Shown one piece after another: positions 39,004 through 49,413 of a stretch of 64,000 bases of DNA. This stretch comes from Martensiomyces pterosporus (Eukaryota; Kickxellomycota; Kickxellomycetes; Kickxellales; Kickxellaceae). The DNA is taken from NCBI GenBank assembly GCA_025201845.1, contig MU603995.1:28060-92059 (forward strand), written 5' to 3'. The stretch's first letter is position 1, and every line of letters begins with the position of its first letter. The notes below the pieces were generated by a model. That model worked only from the letters and a program-made list of their open reading frames with translations. It was not told the DNA's origin and made no database searches. A program made the position numbers and the translations under genes.

Positions 39004-39804
39004 CTAGACAAACTGCGAGAGATAGGACTCGGCAACGATGCGGGCTCTAGCGTTAATGCTGAGCTTCATCTCGCTGATCTCCTTGTCAACCTCCTCCATG
39101 AACTCGATGATAAAGTCCACCAGCTTGTGCTTGTACATCTGCTCTGTATGGAAGTTTGTCACCAGGAAGCTGATGTCGTAGCCCTTGATGGGCACCCGTC
39201 GCAGGATGATGAAGCTCTCGGCACGCATCATCAGGAACCGGGTGAATTTGTGTGCCAAGATCCGCTCAATGTCATCTGCCTGCTTGATGCGGATGCTTAC
39301 GCGCACAGAGTTGATGCTGCTTTCAACTAGAACCTGCTCGTTCTCGTTGCGGCTGACCACAAGTGGGTTGAGCAGAACCTCCTTTGTGCTGCCGGCCTCG
39401 ACTTCGGGAACGTTGTGCTTTTCTACGATCTGAGAGGCAAAGTTCTCCAGACACAGTGCCGCGGTCAGAGTCGACCGAACTGCGCTGAGATAGGGGCGAA
39501 GAGTGTTTGACTACAAAAGAGCGAAATGCAAAGACATGCAGCTGTGTGTGTTAGCTACAGCGGCACTGGCGGTGTGTTGGATAGCTGTGGATTCGAGATG
39601 AAAGCTACTCCATCATTCACAGCACCATCTACTGCACAAGATTCCACCTCGGCTGCCCAATGCTGCTCTCACCACGGCAGTTCATCTATGGACTGTGTGC
39701 TGACGCTGCTTCGGGCTTCCTCGTAGGTGCGCATGCTCGCCGCCAATTTAAATTGCTGCAGGAAACACTGCTTATGCCTGCGCCAGCCGAGAAAGCCTTA
39801 CCAT
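39004..39804 (-). CDS. ARC19: Arp2/3 complex subunit 4 (ARPC4)
   Basis: 169 residues. Exon 2 (39510-39004) encodes everything after Met: [20 protein letters not shown], then [20 protein letters not shown], then [20 protein letters not shown] and [19 protein letters not shown]. It follows human ARPC4 almost residue for residue and reaches the full 168-169 length. Exon 1 is inferred as the single codon ATG at 39804-39802, directly before the strong donor GTAAGG; the acceptor is TTTTGTAG and the intron is 291 nt. ARPC4 is a core subunit that nucleates branched actin, used in endocytic patches in fungi. Confidence 0.93.
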
Positions 39805-40247
39805 TTCCTATTTGCAAAACCGAGTGTGCGTGCTGCCGATGCCACGCGCAAAAAATATGGTGGTGTAGATGTGGTTTGGCGAAGAAATGAAGAGGCAAGG
39901 CCGCACACAGGCACTTGGATAGAGCCGAGCATGGAATTTGGCGTCTGGCTGTGGCAGCGTGTTCCTTTCGCCAGCCTGCATGCCTCTATGCGGCCTTTCC
40001 CGCCTGCACATTCACTGCCCCCTTACCCTAGCAGGCATCGATCAGATCCAATAATCCAGCAAAGAATTATTATTGTTGGTGTTTTTTCAAGCAGCGACGA
40101 AGGAGAAAAATTGTCTGCCGCAAAGCGTAAATAGGAGAGCCCCACAAAGGCGTTTCTCCACGAGCGCAACCAAGCGCTCTTTTCTCTTTTCTGTTTACAT
40201 ACACCGCCTTAAACCTTATATATACCCAAAGGAGTACTTGTGCTATC
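39805..40247. promoter_or_regulatory. Divergent promoter region, ARPC4 and nucleolar FKBP
   Basis: A 443-base region. CCTTATATATACCC at about 40215 lies roughly 30 bases before the FKBP ATG and could be a TATA box with a very short leader, though that is close. Otherwise nothing distinctive. Confidence 0.4.
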
Positions 40248-41380
40248 ATGTTCCGTGGTTTCTGGGGCCTCAAGATTGTTCCTGGCAAGACCTATTCGCA
40301 GACTGTCGATGCCTCCTTCCGCGTTAGCAACGTAAGTGCCAAAAAAAAAAATAGCGTGGGCTGCTCCAACATGTGCCTTTGTAAGCGTGCATCTAACGCT
40401 ATTTTGCCCGCTCTCTTGTTTGCCTTTTTGACCTGGGCTGCTTTTAGGCTTCGCTTGGCGCTACCGTCAGTGATGAGGAGCGCACATCGGTGATTCTGAC
40501 GGTCGACGACAAGAGCTTTGTTCTCTGCTCGCTCACTCCCGGAAAGATCGAGCAGCAGACCCTTGATCTCAGCCTCACCGAGGGCGAGGAGATCACCTTT
40601 GAGACCCAGGGCAGCAACGAGGTCCACCTCACTGGAAACTTTATCGACGATGAGGATTCGTACGATTCCGCCGATGACGACGAGGACGACGAGGACGGCA
40701 TTGACCTCAGCGAGCTCTCCCCCGAGGAGCTCCAGGAGATGATCGACGAGGGCCTTATCAACCCCGAAGATCTCCTTGACGGAGAGGACGATGACGAGGA
40801 TGTTGACTACGACTCGGATGATGCCGAGGTCGATGGCCGCATCAAGGAGATCACCGGCGAGGACATCGAGTCCGAGGAGGAGGCTGTTCCCGAGCCCGAG
40901 CCCGCCAAGGAGGTGAAGATCAAGAAGCAGGCCGAGAAGAAGGAGAAGAAGCGCAAGGCCGAGGTCGAGGAGCCCCCCAAGGCCAAGAAGGAGAAGAAGG
41001 CGGAGGAGAAGAAGGCGGAGGAGAAGAAGGAGAAGAAGCCCAAGTCTATCCAGCTTCCTGGCGGCATTGTTGTCGAGGACAAGAAAGAGGGCACCGGTGC
41101 TGAGGCCAAGAAGGGCAAGCGCATCGCCATGCACTACATTGGCAAGCTCACTAACGGCAAGGTCTTTGATCAGAACACCAAGGGCAAGCCATTCTGGTTC
41201 CGTCTCGGCGCTGGCGAGGTCATCAAGGGCTGGGACCTCGGAATTGTTGGTATGAAGAAGGGCGGCGAGCGCCGTCTCACAATCCCTGCTCCCATGGCCT
41301 ACGGCAAGCGCGGTGCTCCCCCGGACATCCCTCCCAACGCTACCCTTGTCTTTGACGTTCGCCTGATCGACTTCAAGTAA
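40248..41380 (+). CDS. FPR4: Nucleolar FKBP-type prolyl isomerase (Fpr3/Fpr4 type), two exons
   Basis: 338 residues from exons 40248-40331 and 40448-41380 (donor GTAAGT, acceptor TTTTAG). The N-terminal nucleoplasmin-like domain starts [18 protein letters not shown]. Two Asp/Glu-rich tracts follow (about 105-185), then a Lys/Glu-rich linker (about 195-230) with nuclear-localisation character. The C-terminal FKBP domain (about 232-338) contains [26 protein letters not shown], the [16 protein letters not shown] loop and FDVRLIDF. This order is that of yeast Fpr3/Fpr4 and plant FKBP53, which are histone-binding isomerases of nucleolus and chromatin. Its active-site residues look conserved. Confidence 0.95.
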
Positions 41381-41452
41381 GCTTGAATCGACGAGCGGAT
41401 GAACTCTAAGCGCGAGCGACTTCTTTCCACTTTTAAATACAACCACACATTT

Positions 41453-41464
41453 CCCCCCCCCCCC
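41453..41464. repeat. Run of 12 C in the convergent FKBP/SHE9 spacer
   Basis: An uninterrupted 12-base cytosine tract in the 3' region between two convergent genes; prone to sequencing length error. Confidence 0.8.
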
Positions 41465-41600
41465 ACAAAACATGTATGCTATTTTCGTGGTTCAAGTACT
41501 GCGGTGACGGCTGCACTTGTTTTTTAAACGTATTTATTGCTGGTTGTCTATTGTAGGAATGCATGGATGGCGGCGACTTGGCTGCCAGACACCCCTTGCC

Positions 41601-43472
41601 CTACATCGAGAAGTAATAGGTGAGCACTGCAGCAACTAGACTAGCTATTGCGGCAGTTTCTATAGCCAACTGGCCCGCTTCAGCTCTTGAGAGAGCTTGC
41701 TGCTGCTGCTTCTGACCGTCATCTCGATCACCAGCAGCCTTTGTATCCCTGCCGCCCTCGTGCCACAGCATACGCCAGATTGCAGATCCAGGAATCCGCT
41801 GCTGGCGAGCTGCCTGTTCACGCGACATCTGCTCATAGTATGCATCAAGCTCGGTGTCGTCGGATCCTGGCGGCAGCACCTGGTCCGGCGTATGTGTGGA
41901 GTTCAAGAGGTGTGCACTGAGAACTGACATTTCAGCCTCCTGTCTAGAGCTTATGCTGGCCAGCGCAGCAGACGCCTGAGCTGCATGTTTGGCAATGTCG
42001 CTAATAGCACGCTCTTGGCGCGCAAGCTGTTGCTCGACAGACTCATTAACCTGCTCGATCATCGCGTTTTGCTCACCAATAGCTGCTGCCAGCTTCTCAT
42101 CGACGCCGGCGACAATCTTGCGGCGTTTTCTGGGCTCAAATATAGCCTGCGCCATAAACAGCGCCAATATGTTCATGAATAGCACTGCCCACGTGCCATA
42201 CGTGCTTGCACGGCGGATCTTGTCGCTCCAGATCTGCTCCTCGTGGTACCGCTCGCGAATGGCACCCACCAGTTCGTCATATCGCCGATCCACCAGCGCC
42301 TCTGTCTCCTTGAGCTCTCTGCTTGCGCTGCGCTCAGACATCTCGGCCTGGTGCTCATCGCGATAAAGACCAGTAAACCGAGCCACGTCGTCCTCACCCC
42401 ACAGATGCTTGCGCTGCAGCAAGCTGTTGATCTCCCGCTGGTTGGCTAGTCTGTTCTGGATCGTCCGCGCATGCTTGCCCTTGATCTGATCTAGATCATG
42501 GCGCGCCTGCTTGAACTGCTGTCCAGCAGTGTCCACTTGGCTCTTGAGATCTGCAATCCGATCGTACCCGGTGGTTTGGTTCAGCGCCTTCCCAGCCCAC
42601 GTTACCCAGTCGTCGTCCTTGGGCAACGACTTTAGTGCATCGATGCGCTGCTGCCCAGTCTCCAACATGCGATGGAGCATGCCCTTGTTCCACTCGCTTC
42701 TGAGCGATTCGGCGGTATTATGCACCCAGCTCTCGATTCTCTGCCTTTTCTTTGCCTTTTCGTCTGTAGCTGCTGCTGGTGCAGACTCTTTTTTCCATGC
42801 GGTCAGCAGCTTTAATAAGCGTGAAATTATGCCCTCTGTGAGTGACTTGCCATCCTCCACGGATGTGCCGCTAGTGCTGGCGCTACTGCCGAATTTGCCG
42901 ACCCCCTCTGCTGAGCTGCTGTTTAACACGATCTTGAAGCTGGAGAGCTGGCTTTGTGATCCACTGCCTATCCGCGCTTTCACTCTGCCCTCACTCTCTA
43001 GCTGTTTTTCAAGCAGCCGCCTCTGCACAAACAGCGGCGTAAGCGGCTTATGCCACTCTGGCGGCGGCAAGTAAATGATATTCAGCGGCACCAGTGCTTT
43101 ACTCGATGCATCAACAGCCACATCTGGGTGCTCGGTCGACCCCTTGTCGCGCTTATCTTCTGGCGTTAGTCCAATAGATCTGGCGTGAGCTGGCTCGAGG
43201 ATCCGCTGCAAGACCGACTCCACTGGCTCCCTGTCACTGCCACCAGCCTCACCGGTGGAGGCTGTGCTCTTGTTCTGCGTATCATCGGTTGGCTCTGTCT
43301 GGTGCTGTGTGTCGTCCTTTTTGTTGGCTTGACTAGTTGCCCAGCGGCGCCCTTGGAAGTACTGTGTAGTGTTGCTGCAAATGAGCATTGGCATTAATCC
43401 TACTGTCCTTGACCGAGCCTTGTGGATTCCAAGGAGCCACCCTGCCCGCTTAACAGCAATAGCAGCCGACAT
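41601..43472 (-). CDS. SHE9: She9/Mdm33-type mitochondrial inner membrane protein
   Basis: A 623-residue protein. Its N-terminus (MSAAIAVKRAGWLLGIHKARSR) fits a mitochondrial presequence. The middle (about 230-420) is long coiled coil rich in Glu, Arg and Gln. It is followed by RRASTYGTWAVLFMNILALF, a membrane segment ending EPRKRRKIVAG, the diagnostic block of the She9/Mdm33 family. A second membrane segment lies at the very C-terminus (AAIASLVAAVLTYYFSM). Yeast Mdm33 acts in inner-membrane fission or shape and its loss gives ring-shaped mitochondria. It is longer than the yeast protein mostly in the disordered region at 45-200. It converges with the FKBP gene. Confidence 0.88.
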   Translation of the reverse strand: MSAAIAVKRAGWLLGIHKARSRTVGLMPMLICSNTTQYFQGRRWATSQANKKDDTQHQTEPTDDTQNKSTASTGEAGGSDREPVESVLQRILEPAHARSIGLTPEDKRDKGSTEHPDVAVDASSKALVPLNIIYLPPPEWHKPLTPLFVQRRLLEKQLESEGRVKARIGSGSQSQLSSFKIVLNSSSAEGVGKFGSSASTSGTSVEDGKSLTEGIISRLLKLLTAWKKESAPAAATDEKAKKRQRIESWVHNTAESLRSEWNKGMLHRMLETGQQRIDALKSLPKDDDWVTWAGKALNQTTGYDRIADLKSQVDTAGQQFKQARHDLDQIKGKHARTIQNRLANQREINSLLQRKHLWGEDDVARFTGLYRDEHQAEMSERSASRELKETEALVDRRYDELVGAIRERYHEEQIWSDKIRRASTYGTWAVLFMNILALFMAQAIFEPRKRRKIVAGVDEKLAAAIGEQNAMIEQVNESVEQQLARQERAISDIAKHAAQASAALASISSRQEAEMSVLSAHLLNSTHTPDQVLPPGSDDTELDAYYEQMSREQAARQQRIPGSAIWRMLWHEGGRDTKAAGDRDDGQKQQQQALSRAEAGQLAIETAAIASLVAAVLTYYFSM

Positions 43473-43914
43473 TTGTGCATGAAGCTGAAAGGGAACAAAT
43501 GAATAAAGGAGAGCAGATTGCGATTAGGTGCCAAATGAAGAAGGGGCTGTGAGAGAGAGATAGGCGGTCTGCTGGTGCATGATTACGGGCAGTAGACGCG
43601 GAGTAGAGTCTGCATGTGCCTAATATAGACGGTGTTTGTTATCAGCAGCAGGCAAAATTGAGCGCCCGCCTCATCCAGTTACGGGAACACTCCACTTGTT
43701 GGATAGCCTGCCTGCTGAAAGCCACTCAGGGCTGATAAACCCGTAGATGTCTGAAGGCAGGCATGGGGTGATAGCTGACGCAAAAGAACATGTCCTAGAT
43801 GGCAGAGGCACGCTGCATACTATAACGGCGCACATATAATACCCTGTAGTATGAAATCACTAGAAACACAAAAGAGAGTCGATTATATGCAGCACAGATA
43901 GAGAAAGGGTAGAA
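43473..43914. other. Intergenic: SHE9 promoter and GDSL-1 3' end
   Basis: A 442-base spacer that marks the left boundary of the esterase array. No gene is seen. Confidence 0.4.
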
Positions 43915-45033
43915 CTAAGCAGAAGAGCTGGCGATGATGTTGTGGGAAGAGTCGCTGTGGGCAATGTCGAACGAGTTAGCAAGACGAACAAGAGTGCTGG
44001 TGCTGGCATCGAAGCGCTGGCTCCACACAGTGTTGGCGAACTGCACACCAATAAGGTAGTGAGGGCGGCCAGTGGGGTGGAACTCGTCGTAGTAGTAGTC
44101 AGTGTCGGGGCTGGTGCAGTAGTTGGTGGAGCCATCTGGGTTAGTGGAAAGGCACGAGTTGGTGGTATCGGTGACGTTGATGGCTTGGAGAACAGTGGGC
44201 TGAAGAGACTGGTCCATCATGGTAGCAAGGTCGTAGATCTGGACGCCATAGGCAGTGAAGGGGTTGGACCGGACAAGGTTGTTGACAGCCTGCTGGAGTC
44301 CCTGGTTGACGGCGCTCATGATGGGGGCAAACACAGAGGGACCGCCGTACTGAGAAGACGCAGGAGACTTGCTCATATCAGGGAGGTTGAGCAGATAGAT
44401 GTTGCGGTAGCCGGCATTGAGGAGGGCATTGACGTTGTTCATCTGGTTGGCAACCAGCTGCTGGGCCCACTGCGTAGTGTTGACAGCACCGGACATGAGA
44501 TCGCTGATTGCATAGAAGATGTCGTTGGCGCCACCATCCATGGCGATGATAGAAGTGCGCTTCTTGAAGAACGAGGTGTTTGTGTTGTTGGCGATGTACT
44601 GCTGGACAACATCAGAAACGCTGGGAATCAGCTGGGTGCGGCCATATGCAGGGGAGAAGGTGTTGTTGGTGGTAGAGCCACCGGCGGCGTAGTTCTCGAG
44701 GTTCATGTTGAGGAGCATGGCGGCGTACTCGTTCCACATGTACGAGTTGCTGTAGCGACCACCCCAGTAGTGGGAGTAGTTGCTGTAGTGGGGCATGTAT
44801 CCGTCATCGCTCATGCTGTCGCCAAACACAATCAGGGATGGCTTGAAGAACTGGCTCAGGGTGTCGGCAGAGAGAGAGTTGGTAGAGGTAACAGCAGTGG
44901 TAGTGGTGGCAGCAGGAGCTGAGGCGGTGGCAGTTGGGCCGGTTGAGGATGGCGACGAGATGGCAGCCTGGGGCAAAGCGGCAGCACCCGCGGCAAGGAT
45001 GCAGGCGGACGCGAGGAGGGACTTTGAAAGCAT
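43915..45033 (-). CDS. Secreted GDSL/SGNH esterase, array copy 1
   Basis: A 372-residue secreted hydrolase. A signal peptide (MLSKSLLASACILAAGAAAL) is followed by a Ser/Thr/Ala linker to about residue 60. SGNH blocks are complete: nucleophile Ser in VFGDSMSDDG, Gly in AAGGSTTNN, Asn in DGGANDIFY, and the Asp/His pair in YYDEFHPTGRPH. These fit GDSL lipases and the CE16 type of carbohydrate acetylesterase; the substrate cannot be told. Several NNT/NYS/NVT sites suggest N-glycosylation. It is nearly the same as copy 2 from signal peptide to C-terminus (DSSHNIIAS). A TATA box lies about 155 bases upstream. Confidence 0.93.
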   Translation of the reverse strand: MLSKSLLASACILAAGAAALPQAAISSPSSTGPTATASAPAATTTTAVTSTNSLSADTLSQFFKPSLIVFGDSMSDDGYMPHYSNYSHYWGGRYSNSYMWNEYAAMLLNMNLENYAAGGSTTNNTFSPAYGRTQLIPSVSDVVQQYIANNTNTSFFKKRTSIIAMDGGANDIFYAISDLMSGAVNTTQWAQQLVANQMNNVNALLNAGYRNIYLLNLPDMSKSPASSQYGGPSVFAPIMSAVNQGLQQAVNNLVRSNPFTAYGVQIYDLATMMDQSLQPTVLQAINVTDTTNSCLSTNPDGSTNYCTSPDTDYYYDEFHPTGRPHYLIGVQFANTVWSQRFDASTSTLVRLANSFDIAHSDSSHNIIASSSA

Positions 45034-46373
45034 CGTGGGCTGTATAGCTTCTCCGTACAGTTAAGTGAGATGGGCGAACAAGCGTAGGAAGAGTAGAAAT
45101 ACGCGTGGCGGTAGAAATGTAGGGGGTCAATAAAAAGGTAGTGTGATATTGGAGTACAAGGCTTCGTTGGAAGTGTGCTCCCGTCAATTTATAGATGCTT
45201 CTAATGTTCCAGAAAGAAGTGTCTTTGTCGCCCGGCTTTGTGCTGTTTCCTATATAGCATGGAGTAGAAAGTGCGAACAGGCACTGAACGGGTTGCGCTG
45301 TTAATCGCAAGCGTTTGGAAGACAAGCCATTAGCATGTCTGAGCAGTTATTACATGCTGTGTGTCGAGTCCGTTGCGGCAGGAATAAGCTCAAACAACCA
45401 ATACAGAGAACCTACCGGCAAACACATCAGGCACAAGATTGCCTTGCTGTTTGGCAAATCCCTTGGCCACACGACGAGCTCCCATTTGTCAAATGGTCGG
45501 ACATGTCGCTTAGCGTTGCCAGCGGGAGGCACTCGGATCACCGAGTGACACTCTTTCAGCCTACCTCATCCTTGGCACCGCGCACGCAGAGGGAGCCTTG
45601 GGTAGCGGCCGCGGAATCTAGCACAACGTAGCTTACCAGCGTGTTTGGGTGCTTCAAGGATTGAATAGGAAACAGGCTCGGTACGTGTTGGGGGACAGAG
45701 GGTGTGTGCCAATAATTAACTCGCAGAGCACTGAGCGGGCTTTTGAATGGCCGCCTGGGGACCGTCTGGGGCGGCGGGGCGGACTAAGGCAGCCCCGATG
45801 GCTGTGGTGGCGGCTGCGGCTTGCTGTGGCTGCTCAGGCTGCTTTCCGTTTGTGGAGGTGGGGGAGTCGGCAGCCCCTGGATGTCCGGTATCTGAGGGGT
45901 TGCTTCCCCATGGCGAAGTGGATCTGTTGGGGCCATGCTGCTTTGCCACTCCAATCCAAGCACCAGCATGCCAGATCAGTGACTTGCGCGTATGCGGCAT
46001 GTGTATAACGTGGCAGTGGTGTCTGCATGTTACATATCGCTGTCCCTTCCTTTTTCATATTCAATTACACGTTGGATACCCGCACGCGACAGGTCCCAGG
46101 CCCCGATATGCTCAGCACTCGCTTCACTGGCTTGCAGCCACCTTTCGTCTTTGCTGTTTTATAATGTAACAAGCCGTCGCAGCTGAGGAAACTAGGAAAG
46201 CATTGAAAGGAATTGGCTGATGATGAGGAAGGCGAGATCATCTAGCAAAGAAATGTGTATACTCTAATTCTGCCAATACATTATCCCGTAGAACAGAGGG
46301 CTTTGAAAACAGACAAGATACAGCGCGTGGAGAAAATATTATGCCTCTTATAGATGAAAAGGAACGTGTAGAT
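45034..46373. other. Upstream region of GDSL copy 1 and 3' region of copy 2
   Basis: A 1340-base spacer without a convincing gene. It contains three blocks repeated in the same order upstream of copy 2: GCACAAGATT at 45431, CAGCCTACCTCA at 45557 and GTGTTGGGG...GTGCCAATAATT at 45685-45717. Confidence 0.6.
45188..45194 (-). promoter_or_regulatory. TATA box, GDSL copy 1
   Basis: CTATAAA on the gene strand, about 155 bases before the ATG. The same TTTATAGATG context recurs upstream of copy 4. Confidence 0.5.
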
Positions 46374-47486
46374 TTAGAAAGAGCTGGCGATGATGTTGTG
46401 GGAAGAGTCGCTGTGGGCAATGTTGAACGACTTGGCAAGGCGAACAAGAGTGCTGGTGCTGGCATCGAAGCGCTGGCTCCACACAGTGTTGGCGAACTGC
46501 ACACCAATAAGGTAGTGAGGGCGGCCAGTGGGGTGGAACTCGTCGTAGAAGAAGTCGGTGTCGGGGGTAGCACAGATGTTGAGCGTGCCGTCAGGATTAG
46601 TGGAAGTGCACGAGTGAGTGGTATCGGTGACGTTGATGGCTTGGAGAACAGTGGGCTGGCAAGCCTGGTTCATCATGGTGGTCAAGTCGTAGATCTGGAC
46701 GCCATAGGCAGTGAAGGGGTTGGACCAGACAAGGTTGTTGACAGCCTGCTGGAGCGCCTGATTGATTGCAGTCATAAGAGGAGTGAACACAGCAGGGCCA
46801 CCATACTGAGCAACAGCTGGAGACTTGGTCATATCGGGGAGGTTGAGCAGATAGATGTTGCGGTAGCCGGCATTGAGGAGGGCATTGACGTTGTTCATCT
46901 GGTTGGCAACCAGCTGCTGGACCCACTGCGTAGTGTTGACGGTGCCAGACATGAGATCGCTGATTGCATAGAAGATGTCGTTGCCACCACCATCAATAGC
47001 AATGATAGAAGTGCGCTTCTTGAAGAACGAGGTGTTCGTGTTGTTGGCAATGTACTGCTGGACGATCTCAGAGATGCTGGGAATCAGCTGGGTGCGGCCA
47101 TATGCAGGGGAGAAGGTGTTGTTGGTGGTGGAGCCCCCAATGGCGTAGTTCTCGAGGTTCATGTTGAGGAGCATGGCGGCGTACTCGTTCCACATGTACG
47201 AGTTGCTGTAGCGGCCACCCCAGTACTTGGAGTAGTTGCTGTAGTGGGGCATGTATCCGTCGTCGCTCATGCTGTCGCCAAAGATGATAAGCGAGGGCTT
47301 GAAGAACCAGCTCTGAGAATCAACCGAGATAGGGGCTGAGGCGGTAACAGCAGCGGTAGGAGTGGCAGCAGCGGCAGAAGCAGTGGCACTTGGGTTGTCC
47401 GACAACGACGAAACAGCGGCCTGGGGCAGAGCGGCAACACCTGCGGCGAGGATGCAGGCGGACGCGAGGAGGGACTTTGAAAGCAT
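46374..47486 (-). CDS. Secreted GDSL/SGNH esterase, array copy 2
   Basis: 370 residues with the same signal peptide start as copy 1 (MLSKSLLASACILAAG). Catalytic blocks are intact: IFGDSMSDDG, AIGGSTTNN, DGGGNDIFY and FYDEFHPTGRPH. Differences from copy 1 are concentrated in the linker after the signal peptide and in a few surface loops. The two genes are clearly a recent tandem duplicate, and the upstream DNA shares blocks too. A TATA box lies about 210 bases upstream. Confidence 0.93.
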   Translation of the reverse strand: MLSKSLLASACILAAGVAALPQAAVSSLSDNPSATASAAAATPTAAVTASAPISVDSQSWFFKPSLIIFGDSMSDDGYMPHYSNYSKYWGGRYSNSYMWNEYAAMLLNMNLENYAIGGSTTNNTFSPAYGRTQLIPSISEIVQQYIANNTNTSFFKKRTSIIAIDGGGNDIFYAISDLMSGTVNTTQWVQQLVANQMNNVNALLNAGYRNIYLLNLPDMTKSPAVAQYGGPAVFTPLMTAINQALQQAVNNLVWSNPFTAYGVQIYDLTTMMNQACQPTVLQAINVTDTTHSCTSTNPDGTLNICATPDTDFFYDEFHPTGRPHYLIGVQFANTVWSQRFDASTSTLVRLAKSFNIAHSDSSHNIIASSF

Positions 47487-48312
47487 CGTGAGCTGTATGG
47501 CTTGCAGCTAAGCGGGGTGGGCTGGGAGGCGTGGGAAGGGAGTGTTTGCGGTGGTAGTGAGAGGGATTGTGCTGCAGGGAAGACGGCTATCCGGGTTTAG
47601 GATTAGGAGGGTGTGCTTTGTTCTGGTTTGCGGATGGCTCAAAAGACCAGGAAAGTAGAAAGACTGCTTCGCGGCACAGCCTCGCGCTTCTGCTTATATA
47701 GCAAAGAGCTGGGCGTGCAGGCAGGAGCCGAAGCGGCTGGGCACTTTAATCACAAGCCCTGGGGAGACAGGGCGCTAGCGCATTTAGCCACGCATCTGAA
47801 AACTTTATCTCCTTCTCAGACAGGCCCGTTTCTAGAGAAATGCCAAAAGCAATCAAAACAAAGCTGCAGCTGCCGATGAGGGCAAAGGCACAAGATTGAC
47901 TTGTCGCTTGGCAGATCTCTTGGGCCACACCGTGGACTCCGTTTGCCGTATATGTAGACGCTCCGCTCATGGCCGCCAAATGAGAGCCATTGGATCGCTG
48001 GGGGGGCTTCCCCTCCAGACAGCCTACCTCACCCTCGGCTCCGCTTCCACGCAGGGGCGTTTTGGGCAGAGCAAGCAGAGCCCGCCGTGGTACGCGTCAC
48101 CCAGTGGGTGTGCTTGGGCTTGGCATGTGTTGGGGCAAGGGGCTCGGGAGAAAATTGTGCCAGTAATTGGCGTGCATGGCAACGGGCAGGCGCTTTTGTG
48201 CCGTGCCTCCCGCATAAAACGGCCTGCTGGCACCGAGTGAGTCGCTTTTGCGGCTAAATAGGCTTTAGCACGGGCCTCGCGCAAAAAGAGGTTTATTCAG
48301 ACGTGTAGTTCA
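47487..48312. other. Upstream region of GDSL copy 2
   Basis: An 826-base spacer without a gene. It carries the same three blocks as upstream of copy 1, at 47888, 48020 and 48127-48168, in the same order and at similar spacing. Confidence 0.6.
47693..47702 (-). promoter_or_regulatory. TATA box, GDSL copy 2
   Basis: GCTATATAAG on the gene strand, about 207 bases before the ATG. Confidence 0.55.
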
Positions 48313-49413
48313 TTAGTGAGATGCGCTCGCAATGATGTTGTGAGTGGAGTCGCTGTGCGCAATGTCGTACTCCTTGGCAATCTTGCGGATGCTGTCAACA
48401 GTGACAGGGTACAGCGGGTTCTTGACAGTGTTGGCAAAGACGACACCGATCAGGTAGTGGGGGCGGCCTGTGGGGTGGAAATCATCGTAGTAGTAGCGGG
48501 TGTCCGGGTCGGAGCAGTAGTTGAACGATCCGTCAGCGTTGGTAGTGACACAGTAGTTGGCAACAGTGGTGATGTTGAGGGCCTGGAGACTCGCCTTCTT
48601 GCCGCTGGTGTTTATCAGTCCCTGGAGGTCAAAGAGCTTCACCCCCTTGGCCTTGATCGGCTGCTCGAGGTGGAGTGCAGCAAGCTGCGCGTGGTAGACA
48701 GTGTCAAAGAAGGCACCAACAATGCCAGCAAGCGGAGAGGCACCAATCTCGGCGATAGCTGGCGCCATCTGGAGGCTGGGCATGTTGAGCAAGTAGATGT
48801 TGCGGTAGCCGGCATCCAGAAGCAGCTTGATGCTGCGGATTTGGTTGCCCACCATCTTGTTGACAAACGAGAGGATGTTGTACTTGCCCGACTGGAGGTT
48901 GTCGATCGAGTAGAAGAAGTCGTTGCCTCCGCCGTCGATGGCGATGATCGAGTTGCGTTTCTTGTTGTCCGTGGCGTGCGTGTTGTTGGCGATGTACTGA
49001 GGCACAATGTCAGCAACGCTGGGAATCAGCTGGGCGCGGCCGTAAGCAGGGACGAACTTGTTGTCGGTGGTTGAGCCGCCGATGGCCCAGTTCTCGAGGT
49101 TGAGGTTGAGGAGCTTTGCAGAGTACTCGTTCCACATGTACGAGTTGCTGTAGCGGCCGCCCCAGTAGTGGGAGTAGTTGCTGTAGTGCTGGGTGCTGCC
49201 GTTGTCGCTCATGCTGTCGCCAAACACAATCAGGGAAGGCTGGTCGTCGCTGGGCTTGGGCACAGAGGTAGACGAGGGGGAGGCTGCAGAGGTGGTCGCA
49301 GAGGTGGTCAGGCAGGTGGTCGTTGACGTGGTGGTGACTGGAACGGGGCATTTGGCAGCGATGGCCGAGGTGGCGCCAAGAGCCAGCGCGGCGATGGCGC
49401 AGTTAACGAGCAT
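48313..49413 (-). CDS. Secreted GDSL/SGNH esterase, array copy 3
   Basis: 366 residues. The signal peptide (MLVNCAIAALALGATSAIAA) differs from copies 1 and 2 and is followed by a Thr/Ser linker. The catalytic core is of the same type: VFGDSMSDNG, AIGGSTTDN, DGGGNDFFY and YYDDFHPTGRPH, all blocks complete. The core shares HYSNYSHYWGGRYSNSYMWN with copy 1, so it belongs to the same subgroup but split earlier. A TATA box lies about 140 bases upstream. Confidence 0.93.
   Translation of the reverse strand: MLVNCAIAALALGATSAIAAKCPVPVTTTSTTTCLTTSATTSAASPSSTSVPKPSDDQPSLIVFGDSMSDNGSTQHYSNYSHYWGGRYSNSYMWNEYSAKLLNLNLENWAIGGSTTDNKFVPAYGRAQLIPSVADIVPQYIANNTHATDNKKRNSIIAIDGGGNDFFYSIDNLQSGKYNILSFVNKMVGNQIRSIKLLLDAGYRNIYLLNMPSLQMAPAIAEIGASPLAGIVGAFFDTVYHAQLAALHLEQPIKAKGVKLFDLQGLINTSGKKASLQALNITTVANYCVTTNADGSFNYCSDPDTRYYYDDFHPTGRPHYLIGVVFANTVKNPLYPVTVDSIRKIAKEYDIAHSDSTHNIIASASH

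Noticed and set aside
43942..44922. Long open frame (326 codons) on the plus strand opposite esterase copy 1, with similar ones opposite copies 2 and 3
   Set aside because: They mirror the esterase codon pattern: GC-rich third positions leave few stops on the other strand. They recur only because the genes are duplicates, and they have no domain signal.
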